From Candidatus Hodarchaeota archaeon (lineage in GTDB: Archaea > Asgardarchaeota > Heimdallarchaeia > Hodarchaeales > Hodarchaeaceae): 5,080 nt of DNA. The position numbers were made by a program, and so were the translations under genes. Location of the stretch: the NCBI GenBank assembly GCA_016840305.1, contig JAEOSP010000535.1:1-5080 (forward strand), in the 5' to 3' direction. Positions 1 to 5,080 of this stretch are shown one piece after another. Below the pieces are notes generated by a model that ran no database searches, had not been told where the DNA came from, and was given only the letters and a program-made list of their open reading frames with translations. The stretch's first letter is position 1. Every line of letters starts with the position of its first letter.

Positions 1-183
1 CATCCTACTCGTTGGATCCTTTAATGAAGTAGGGATATCCACACTACATAGATTGAGATGAAAATTTCTTCCGATCTGAAATACTTTTAATGGAAGGTTA
101 GCATGGGATTCCTGATTCAATGCTTCGTGTAGTCCACCAAGCTCATTTCCAACATCCAAGATAATAACTTTTTTTCCAGCCAT
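1..183 (-). CDS. Unrecognised protein, N-terminal fragment (runs off the left edge)
   Basis: An open frame on the minus strand runs from ATG at 183-181 to the window edge, giving 61 codons with the C-terminus missing. The protein begins MAGKKVIILDVGNELGGLHE. The lysine-rich start, hydrophobic strand VIILDV, glycine turn and following helix look like the first beta-alpha unit of a Rossmann-like or other alpha/beta fold, but no family-specific motif is visible and I do not recognise it. An in-frame upstream ATG at 222-220 (MIGSLQSFIKNVT...) and a TTG at 225-223 are alternative starts; the in-frame stop is at 246-244. I prefer 183 because a hydrophobic strand right after a short basic start is typical, and because the longer start would place the palindrome at 202-215 inside the gene. 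No Shine-Dalgarno site precedes either ATG. It is divergent from the gene at 259, with a 75-base spacer. Confidence 0.6.
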   Translation of the reverse strand, partial: MAGKKVIILDVGNELGGLHEALNQESHANLPLKVFQIGRNFHLNLCSVDIPTSLKDPTSRM

Positions 184-190
184 TGTCACA

Positions 191-201
191 TTTTTAATAA
201 A
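191..201 (+). promoter_or_regulatory. Possible TATA-like box of the gene at 259
   Basis: The stretch TTTTTAATAAA lies 58-68 bases ahead of the ATG at 259. If it acts as an archaeal TATA box with initiation about 25 bases downstream, the leader would be roughly 30-35 bases. There is no obvious purine-rich BRE beside it. The box is nearly symmetrical, so it also resembles a TATA box on the minus strand, but it is only 8 bases from the minus start at 183 and would be too close to serve that gene. This is a weak call in AT-rich DNA. Confidence 0.25.
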
Positions 202-251
202 GCTCTGTAAAGAGCCTATCATCAATTTACGCTCAGACCCACTTTACCGAG
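202..251. repeat. Paired inverted elements in the divergent spacer, possible operator
   Basis: Positions 202-215 read GCTCT-GTAA-AGAGC, a perfect palindrome with 5-base arms. Part of it, CTCTGTAAAG at 204-213, reappears in inverted orientation as CTTTACCGAG at 242-251, matching 9 of 10 bases of the reverse complement. The two copies are 28 bases apart and fill most of the spacer between divergent genes starting at 183 and 259. That placement suits a regulator site or an RNA hairpin at the start of the plus-strand transcript. The elements are short, so chance cannot be excluded. Confidence 0.3.
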
Positions 252-258
252 TACAATT

Positions 259-1212
259 ATGAGCGGTGTACAAAATTTCAAAGTTTCTGCATATTATGAT
301 GAGGAAGAGCCAATTAACAGATTAAGTGATCCAATTGACGTGTTTTTAACCGTTACTTCTTCCTATAGCTTGTTAAGTGAGTGTCTAAGTAAAGGAAAAA
401 CTAGTTTTTCAATATCTGATCCACAATATGATAATTTTACAATAGTTTCCTCAGCCTTAGGAGTAGAACATATTATTAGTTACAATTATTCTACACCTTA
501 CTTTTTTGATACATGGTTCATTCTAAAAGCAAATGGTGTTGCATATAGCGACCCTGAAAATGATACTATATTACCAATAATTGGAAACTTAGTAAGAACT
601 GGAGAACCAACCACCATGGCTACTGGGGTAGGGCTACACATTCAGTCACTAGGTATGCCTACTGGTTTTGTAGGAGTTATTTATAAACTAGAAATGAGTT
701 TAAGTTTTGGTCCGGGCAAATATTCCAATGATTCTCGAATAATTGAAAGGGGACGTACAAAAGTAGCTCTCAACGTCAAAATTGGTTATGATAACCCGAT
801 TCAATTTGGAGAACCTACCTACTCCCAAGCGGGAAATGATATCACTATTAAATTACCCATTATATATACAAATGGTGGACAATCATCTTCCCAAACGAGA
901 AATTTCGAGTCACAAGATACCTTAATTTATGGAATCTTCGATGTAGCGACAAATGAAATTTTCCAGTCGTTAGCTTTGGATGCAGCTGGGGCTACTTTTG
1001 CTCTAAGTGTGACTTCCCTCATAACAGGAAATATCCATATGGCCGCGATAGCTATTACAGCCACCGCAGTACTCATAGTTTATTTGGTAATAGCGAAGGA
1101 ATATCAAAAACAAAGGACAAGTAATGGGTTCGATTTTATGTTGGTAATGATGGCAATATTACTCATTACTCCGAAATTCAAAACTAGATGGAGTAGGAAG
1201 TATTCAGTCTAG
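259..1212 (+). CDS. Unrecognised beta-rich protein with hydrophobic C-terminal membrane anchor
   Basis: A 317-residue protein of no family I recognise. Residues 1-235 alternate short hydrophobic strands with polar, Gly/Asn/Ser-rich turns, as in beta-sandwich domains; a break near 110-130 suggests two domains. Asn-X-Ser/Thr sites occur at N59, N76, N101 and N157. Residues 236-257 are moderately hydrophobic, 258-279 form a good membrane helix (MAAIAITATAVLIVYLVIAK), followed by basic KEYQKQR. A second shorter hydrophobic stretch at 291-304 (FDFMLVMMAILLIT) is followed by a very basic tail (K306, K308, R310, R313, K314). No N-terminal signal peptide is present. The ATG at 259 is the only usual start, since the frame is closed by TAA at 208-210. 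No Shine-Dalgarno site is seen. The likely role is a membrane-attached protein with a large soluble beta domain; which side of the membrane it faces is unclear. It converges with the long gene at 1314. Confidence 0.75.
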   Translation: MSGVQNFKVSAYYDEEEPINRLSDPIDVFLTVTSSYSLLSECLSKGKTSFSISDPQYDNFTIVSSALGVEHIISYNYSTPYFFDTWFILKANGVAYSDPENDTILPIIGNLVRTGEPTTMATGVGLHIQSLGMPTGFVGVIYKLEMSLSFGPGKYSNDSRIIERGRTKVALNVKIGYDNPIQFGEPTYSQAGNDITIKLPIIYTNGGQSSSQTRNFESQDTLIYGIFDVATNEIFQSLALDAAGATFALSVTSLITGNIHMAAIAITATAVLIVYLVIAKEYQKQRTSNGFDFMLVMMAILLITPKFKTRWSRKYSV

Positions 1213-1221
1213 TAACACTAG
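1209..1221. repeat. Small palindrome across the stop codon of the 317-residue gene
   Basis: Positions 1209-1221 read CTAGT-AAC-ACTAG, perfect 5-base arms around a 3-base loop, covering the TAG stop at 1210-1212. No T-run follows directly; the nearest is TTTT at 1242-1245. It is therefore not a standard intrinsic terminator and may simply be chance. Confidence 0.2.
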
Positions 1222-1251
1222 TATGAAGGATAGCACTCACCTTTTCTCCAG

Positions 1252-1256
1252 AAAAA
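1252..1256 (-). terminator. Weak T-run downstream of the long minus-strand gene
   Basis: On the minus strand a run of five T (CTGTTTTTCTGG) lies about 58 bases past the TAA stop at 1316-1314. Archaeal transcription can end at plain T-runs, so this is the best candidate for the end of the long transcript in the 101-base convergent spacer. It is short and has no stem-loop, so support is low. Confidence 0.2.
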
Positions 1257-1313
1257 CAGCTAATTACGAAGCATTATATCCCCGAGGACAAACATAATAA
1301 ATCTTCACACCTA

Positions 1314-4300
1314 TTACTCTAGCTCGATTCCTGTTTTAATTTCTATAAATAATTTTAAGACTAATGATAAGTAGGCACTGATTACTTTATTATGAGGATA
1401 TGTATCTTGTATTTTCTTTGAAATCTCTTTGTACTGCCTTTGATTGTCTTCATCATTTTCTCCAGGTAAATATCTTGCCCGGAACATTCTGAATGCCCTA
1501 TGCCAACGATTTAGTTGTATAGCTACTTCTTTCCATTCCTTGCGTTTAGTTTCAATCTTGGGGAATAAATCCAAATTATACCTAAGGTCATGTGAGTTCA
1601 TAAATTCCTCACGAGCTTCTACCAGATCTGTTAATGGGTAAATATCTTTTGAAGCTTTAACCGAATATTTTTTGAACATTTCTTGTATATTTGAGTAGTA
1701 TTCTAACTTTCCTAATTCCGTTTGCAGATTAGAATTTCTACTTTTCTCTGTTGATTTAATGATATCAATAACAACGGCTCTGACTTGGTTCAGTTTGATA
1801 ATTGCTTGTGTTAAATGACCCATATGATTACGAGTAGCAATTTGTTGAAATTCACTCAGAAAAGCAAAATCTATCCTTTCATTCTGTCGAAGATTGACCT
1901 CATAAGAATTGAAAAGGTATTCAACCGTGTCTTGAATTTCTGCAATATAGCGCTCTCCAGTAGTTCTAATCGTTTTACACGCATCATGATCATTCTGGAG
2001 TTTATCTATTTCCACAAAAACCTCGGTTAGCTCTTTTAAATGTACATCCTCTTGATTTTTCACAATAATTTGTGAAAAAACTTCAATATATCCACCTACA
2101 AACTCTATTATATTTATCCCGACTTCTTTCAGATCATTAACGTTCTTAAGAACTGTTCTTGATTCTTCAACTGCATGGGACAATAAGAGGGAGATGATTT
2201 CCGTATCGTAAAGGAAAATTAATTGTCTTAATTTGTGAGCTAAACGATCATGAGAAACCTCTTCGGGTTCAAAATCATATATTTTCTGTTGTGCGGCGAA
2301 AATTCTATCATCTAAATGGGATATTTCATTTATCCTAGGGATGCTAACCCTTAACCAGTTATAGAGGTTCATATGTAATTTAGACAAAGAACTTTTTGCT
2401 AAAGTTAAACTCTCTAAGCTGTAGCTTTCGTAATTATCTACTAGATGAACTATATCCTTCATAGTCCTGAGAGTTTTAATTTTTTCATTCATTAAGTTAA
2501 GTGGTTCTTCAAAGAACGAAGCATACTGGGGAGGAAGTTTTGTATAATCCTGAATGTGAGATGAAATCTCCTGACACATTTGTTCAGAAAGATTTGTTAT
2601 TTTTCTCTCAACAAAAGCTAAAAACTGCCAATACTCGGTTAACGCCTCTGAATAATCCATATTGTCGAACTCTTGATCAGCAGTATAACTAACACTACCA
2701 GTTCCTGTCTTCAATATTCTAAATAATCGTTTATCAACTGCTTCCAGCGCATCTATTTGATTTTTCAACTCGACTAATATTTCTGTTCTCATATCCTCAA
2801 TAGTTTCTAGAAAAGAGACATATTCTTGAACGACTGCCTGAATATTTCCTGCTTCAGAGTAACTATCGATAAGTTTAATGATTTCAGATCTTTTCTCTCT
2901 TAAATCGAAGGGTGTTTCAATTGGAATCAAAGGAAACGACATGCTTTTCAAGTTTTCACGAATACGAGCACCAATTTTATATTTCCAAACTGAAATTTTC
3001 TCATATTCATCAAGTAGATTTTTTAATTTATCTTTAGAAGAAACCTCTATGTCCTCACGTATAGATTTGAGATCTTCCAAATCCAACTTAGGAGTATTTA
3101 TTTGAAGTTTTGGAGGAATAGTTTCAAGAGCTGTTATTTGGGTCGTTATTGGATGTATATTACTATCAATTGCCGCCCAAAGCTCTCGTCGAATTTTTGA
3201 AATTAACACATTTAGATCTTCAATGTCCTTAACAAGATCACGAACTTCCTTATCATCCTCAGTTTTGTATTCGCGTAATTCTTCAATTTCTGCTTTTATG
3301 TTGTCAGGAAGAATACCCTTTAAACTATCACGGCTATCAAGTAAGCTTAAAAGGTTTTGACGTAGATTTTGTTGAGCAGGTTTTGAAAAGTAAGCAACTA
3401 ATCGTGCCTCCCAGTCTTTAACCTCACGAGCTTTAGCTACTAATTCACTTGGCGTAAGAGCTTCAAAATCCTTGACCGTTGGTACGGGAGGTCCATCTGT
3501 TAAACTTGTAGCTTCTTGAATGTGAGGATTTTCTAGCATTTTGAAGAAGTAATTCTGACATTCTGCAGCGAGGTTAAATCTAAATTCGTAATATCTTTTT
3601 ACTAGCTCCACCCATTCTTCAAGCTCACCTGTTTTCTCAGTTGCTTTTGCAATATGCCGTAAATCAGGAATAAAGTTTTCAGGGGTTGGGATTTTCATTA
3701 CTTTGAATGTTTTAGCCGCATTTATCAATTCAGATGTATTCACAAGCTTTTTCAGTGCAATAATTATTTTTGAATGCCATGCACGAGTTTTTTCTATATC
3801 TTGAATTATTATAGGTATTTCGGTGGCGGAAACATCAATATCTGGTGGTGTAATTAATATTGAGTTTAGCTCTTTAGTACCTATTAGCTGAATAATCCTT
3901 CCAACTTGATCCTCGGTTTGTGTCTTAAGAGAAATCTCATATGTCCTTAATGTATTAATGAACTCGCTCTTGAATGATCTTAACTTCTTTTCTTGATCTA
4001 TTAACTTTTCTACAGATGTAGTTGAATCAGCACTATCCTGAATTTCTTGTATATGAAGTTTAAGTGTTTCTAATTTACTAGTAATAGTAATTCCAATCGA
4101 AGAGATTGTACCTAGGTGTTGAAGAATTTCAGACGCCATTCGTATTATCTCTGCTTGAATTTTTCCCTCTGTCCCTTTCTGCCTTTGTTTTAAATACGCA
4201 TTTTCAGCTTCAAGTTTGGCATGGATATCCAGTAAATCAGTTACACCCATAACATGAACGCTCGCTTTGGATGTTTGGTTTGAAATTTGAATTTTCTCTT

Positions 4301-4832
4301 CATCAAAATTGACAAATTTTCCATATAACTCAATTATTTCGCGATTAAATAATAGAGTAGAAATATTCTTTCCTTTTAGAACTTCTGATATTTGATTGTG
4401 AATGGTTAATACCTTTTTGCTGAATGATAGAATTGCATTCACTTCTAATCCTGGAATTTGAAGATTTCGGATTGTTTCTGTTTCTTGTGGAATAAATTTA
4501 GCAATTTCCTTAATATCTTTAGCAAGATCAAAGTAAACCCTTCGGTAACCTGCAAGAACATCATTCACTAGCGTTTCGGTTACCTGATTATATTTCCCTT
4601 TTTTTTGGGAAATTGATTTTTTTATACCTCTCTTCTTAAAGAAACCAGCTTTAGTTAAATCTTTTTCCAGTTTTTCGATTTCTGTAACTAATGTTTGGGC
4701 TTCATTCAATTGAGAAATGACTTGTACTGTAGGGTCTATAGAGCGTAGCTCTGTTGCCACAACACCAAGTTCATGAAGGGTATTTTTTGACATGAAAGAT
4801 GTTTGTTTTTCTGATGACATTTTATTCAGCAT
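1314..4832 (-). CDS. Very long helical tandem-repeat protein, probable scaffold or rod
   Basis: A 1172-residue protein, strongly charged and leucine/isoleucine/glutamate-rich, almost entirely predicted helix by eye. It has no signal peptide, membrane segment, Walker A motif or catalytic signature. Residues 40-60 and 200-300 look like coiled coil. Residues 64-81 form a basic patch (FFKKRGIKKSISQKKGK). From about 195 to 1085 the chain follows a degenerate unit of 60-77 residues. The unit core reads L-x-x-x-[YWI]-x-x-h, centred near 204, 281, 346, 407, 474, 537, 610, 671, 734, 801, 875, 942, 1014 and 1074, usually with a proline-bearing linker before it (PP at 329, 448, 573 and 767). The C-terminus has a Trp/Arg-rich helix (W1100, W1110) and a hydrophobic amphipathic end. 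I chose ATG at 4832; M5 (4820) is an alternative, and the frame is closed by TGA at 4862-4860. Function is unknown; an extended scaffold is an inference from architecture. Confidence 0.85.
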   Translation of the reverse strand: MLNKMSSEKQTSFMSKNTLHELGVVATELRSIDPTVQVISQLNEAQTLVTEIEKLEKDLTKAGFFKKRGIKKSISQKKGKYNQVTETLVNDVLAGYRRVYFDLAKDIKEIAKFIPQETETIRNLQIPGLEVNAILSFSKKVLTIHNQISEVLKGKNISTLLFNREIIELYGKFVNFDEEKIQISNQTSKASVHVMGVTDLLDIHAKLEAENAYLKQRQKGTEGKIQAEIIRMASEILQHLGTISSIGITITSKLETLKLHIQEIQDSADSTTSVEKLIDQEKKLRSFKSEFINTLRTYEISLKTQTEDQVGRIIQLIGTKELNSILITPPDIDVSATEIPIIIQDIEKTRAWHSKIIIALKKLVNTSELINAAKTFKVMKIPTPENFIPDLRHIAKATEKTGELEEWVELVKRYYEFRFNLAAECQNYFFKMLENPHIQEATSLTDGPPVPTVKDFEALTPSELVAKAREVKDWEARLVAYFSKPAQQNLRQNLLSLLDSRDSLKGILPDNIKAEIEELREYKTEDDKEVRDLVKDIEDLNVLISKIRRELWAAIDSNIHPITTQITALETIPPKLQINTPKLDLEDLKSIREDIEVSSKDKLKNLLDEYEKISVWKYKIGARIRENLKSMSFPLIPIETPFDLREKRSEIIKLIDSYSEAGNIQAVVQEYVSFLETIEDMRTEILVELKNQIDALEAVDKRLFRILKTGTGSVSYTADQEFDNMDYSEALTEYWQFLAFVERKITNLSEQMCQEISSHIQDYTKLPPQYASFFEEPLNLMNEKIKTLRTMKDIVHLVDNYESYSLESLTLAKSSLSKLHMNLYNWLRVSIPRINEISHLDDRIFAAQQKIYDFEPEEVSHDRLAHKLRQLIFLYDTEIISLLLSHAVEESRTVLKNVNDLKEVGINIIEFVGGYIEVFSQIIVKNQEDVHLKELTEVFVEIDKLQNDHDACKTIRTTGERYIAEIQDTVEYLFNSYEVNLRQNERIDFAFLSEFQQIATRNHMGHLTQAIIKLNQVRAVVIDIIKSTEKSRNSNLQTELGKLEYYSNIQEMFKKYSVKASKDIYPLTDLVEAREEFMNSHDLRYNLDLFPKIETKRKEWKEVAIQLNRWHRAFRMFRARYLPGENDEDNQRQYKEISKKIQDTYPHNKVISAYLSLVLKLFIEIKTGIELE
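1578..4250 (-). repeat. About 14 degenerate tandem helical units of roughly 67 residues (protein-level repeat)
   Basis: Residues about 195-1085 of the long protein can be divided into units with the same layout: a short helix, then a longer helix containing the core, then usually a Pro/polar linker. Cores seen include LEEWVEL (407), VKDWEARL (474), LDEYEKI (610), VQEYVSF (671), LTEYWQF (734), VDNYESY (801) and IFLYDTE (875). Distances between successive core residues are 77, 65, 61, 67, 63, 73, 61, 63, 67, 74, 67, 72 and 60. Sequence identity between units is low and there is no matching DNA repeat, so the duplications, if real, are old. The period is shorter than spectrin (about 106 residues) and longer than TPR (34) or HEAT (about 40). 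The outer units (204, 281, 942-1074) are the least certain. Confidence 0.5.
4592..4613. repeat. 7-base inverted repeat around an A8/T8 run inside the long gene
   Basis: On the plus strand ATTTCCC (4592-4598) and GGGAAAT (4607-4613) are perfect reverse complements flanking T8 (4599-4606). On the coding strand this is A8 over the end of Q76 and codons K77-K78. A second run, A7 at 4623-4617, lies over the end of I70 and K71-K72. Each contains the heptamer A_AAA_AAA in the phase suited to -1 slippage. The stem would hold the A-run in its loop rather than downstream of it. Confidence 0.45.
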
Positions 4833-4837
4833 TCCTG

Positions 4838-4850
4838 AGGTTGAAAACCT
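4838..4850 (-). promoter_or_regulatory. Small hairpin in the leader of the long gene
   Basis: On the coding strand AGGTT-TTC-AACCT makes a perfect 5-base-pair stem with a 3-base loop, ending 5 bases before the ATG at 4832. It could hinder initiation at that ATG and favour the second ATG at 4820, or modulate translation. The downstream AGGA is too close to the first ATG (directly abutting) and 12 bases from the second, so neither start has a well-spaced ribosome binding site. The element is short and may be incidental. Confidence 0.3.
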
Positions 4851-4910
4851 GATCTCCGTTCATTACTAACAAATTGATTGGATCCTTAAAAGATGAAATA
4901 TCATTAATAA

Positions 4911-4923
4911 CATATAATTTTCG
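4911..4923 (-). promoter_or_regulatory. Probable archaeal-type promoter (BRE + TATA) of the long gene
   Basis: Read on the minus strand, CGAAAA (4923-4918) is followed directly by TTATATG (4917-4911), a good fit to an archaeal purine-rich BRE next to a TATA box. Initiation about 25 bases from the box would fall near 4888, giving a leader of about 55 bases to the ATG at 4832. A second A/T box, CTTTTAAG (4892-4885), would give a shorter leader. No convincing bacterial -35/-10 pair with normal spacing was found here, though TTGAAT lies just upstream. Confidence 0.4.
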
Positions 4924-4976
4924 ATTCAATCTATCTAAATCTAGCTCGGACAATTAGTCTTTTTATTTCTTACATA

Positions 4977-5080
4977 ATGATTCTTATTGCAAGGAACAGT
5001 AAAAAAAACATATTTTCTTATATTTTCAAATATCAAATAATTGATTCAAACTCAGAAGGAAATAGGATTTGGTTTAAATC
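4977..5080 (+). CDS. Possible N-terminal fragment of a gene running off the right edge
   Basis: From ATG at 4977 the plus strand is open to the edge (34 codons, MILIARNSKKNIFSYIFKYQ...), and the same frame is open from 4911, after TAA at 4908-4910. Staying open for 56 codons in such AT-rich DNA is suggestive but not decisive. The last part (IDSNSEGNRIWFK) looks like ordinary protein. No Shine-Dalgarno site and only weak A/T boxes precede the ATG. If real, it would be divergent from the long gene with a 144-base spacer. It conflicts with the minus-strand tail at 5033-5080; at most one is likely real. Confidence 0.25.
   Translation, partial: MILIARNSKKNIFSYIFKYQIIDSNSEGNRIWFK
5001..5008 (-). 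terminator. T8 run, candidate archaeal-type terminator
   Basis: On the minus strand ATGTTTTTTTTACTG contains eight consecutive T, 24 bases beyond the TGA at 5035-5033. Plain T-runs act as terminators in archaea, so this could end a gene entering from the right. No stem-loop precedes it. It also belongs to the phased A/T tracts described separately, so it may be structural rather than a terminator. Confidence 0.25.
5033..5080 (-). CDS. Possible C-terminal tail of an upstream minus-strand gene
   Basis: The minus strand is open from the right edge for 15 codons (DLNQILFPSEFESII) to TGA at 5035-5033. It is followed 24 bases later by a run of eight T, which could end its transcript before the promoter of the long gene. 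The fragment is too short to identify, and a frame this short is often open by chance. It is an alternative to the plus-strand reading of the same DNA. Confidence 0.2.
   Translation of the reverse strand, partial: DLNQILFPSEFESII

Noticed and set aside
610..620. Kozak-like ACCACCATGGC inside the 317-residue gene
   Set aside because: It is in frame as codons for T-T-M-A within a continuous beta-rich domain, and nothing suggests an internal start or a eukaryotic gene.
1444..3105. Several short open frames of 63-75 codons on the plus strand opposite the long gene (1444-1641, 1815-2030, 2501-2692, 2878-3105)
   Set aside because: They lie wholly antisense to a far longer and protein-like frame, have no start signals or recognisable content, and are expected by chance.
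4617..4652. KAGFFKKR at residues 61-68 resembles the KxGFFKR motif of integrin alpha tails
   Set aside because: The context is a soluble helical protein with no adjacent membrane segment, so this is a chance match of a short basic-aromatic string.
1314..4832. Long protein as an SMC/Rad50-type ATPase, suggested by its length (1172 residues) and helical content
   Set aside because: There is no Walker A (GxxGxGKS/T) at the N-terminus, no signature motif or Walker B at the C-terminus and no globular hinge between two long coiled coils.
12..4887. TTGGATCCTT occurs at 12-21 and again at 4878-4887
   Set aside because: A shared 10-mer is expected by chance in 5 kb, similarity does not extend cleanly, and the first copy is within coding sequence, so these are not element ends or attachment sites.
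4860..4960. Bacterial sigma-70 promoter for the long gene based on TTGAAT near 4930
   Set aside because: At normal spacing the -10 position reads TAATGA, a poor match, and the BRE/TATA reading fits better.

Overview
The window is AT-rich and gene-sparse. It carries two complete protein genes in convergent orientation, a clear gene fragment at the left edge, and a right edge where a gene probably starts or ends. No rRNA, tRNA, CRISPR array, insertion sequence or phage gene was seen. The organism looks prokaryotic and more likely archaeal than bacterial. None of the starts has a convincing Shine-Dalgarno site. A CGAAAA + TTATATG pair upstream of the long gene fits an archaeal BRE/TATA promoter, and the likely ends are marked by plain T-runs rather than GC-rich stem-loops. 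A huge, all-helical protein without an enzyme signature, next to an orphan membrane-anchored beta-rich protein, resembles accessory regions of low-GC archaea such as the Asgard group. That assignment is an inference; a low-GC bacterium is not excluded.

Layout, left to right. Positions 1-183 (minus) hold the N-terminus of an unrecognised protein running off the left edge. Positions 184-258 are a short divergent spacer with an A/T box and two related inverted elements. Positions 259-1212 (plus) encode a 317-residue protein with a beta-rich N-terminal three quarters and a hydrophobic C-terminus. Positions 1213-1313 separate the two convergent stops. Positions 1314-4832 (minus) encode a 1172-residue helical protein, which dominates the window. 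Positions 4833-5080 are a very AT-rich spacer with the probable promoter of the long gene, a small leader hairpin, phased A/T tracts and two competing partial reading frames.

The main discovery candidate is the 1172-residue protein. Aligned by eye, it is built from about 14 degenerate tandem helical units with a period of 60-77 residues (mean about 67). Most central units have a proline-containing linker followed by a long helix with the pattern L-x-x-x-[YWI]. It has no membrane segment, signal peptide or nucleotide-binding motif, so the simplest reading is an elongated cytoplasmic scaffold or rod. Nothing in the sequence ties it functionally to the 317-residue protein; the two genes converge and are not an operon.
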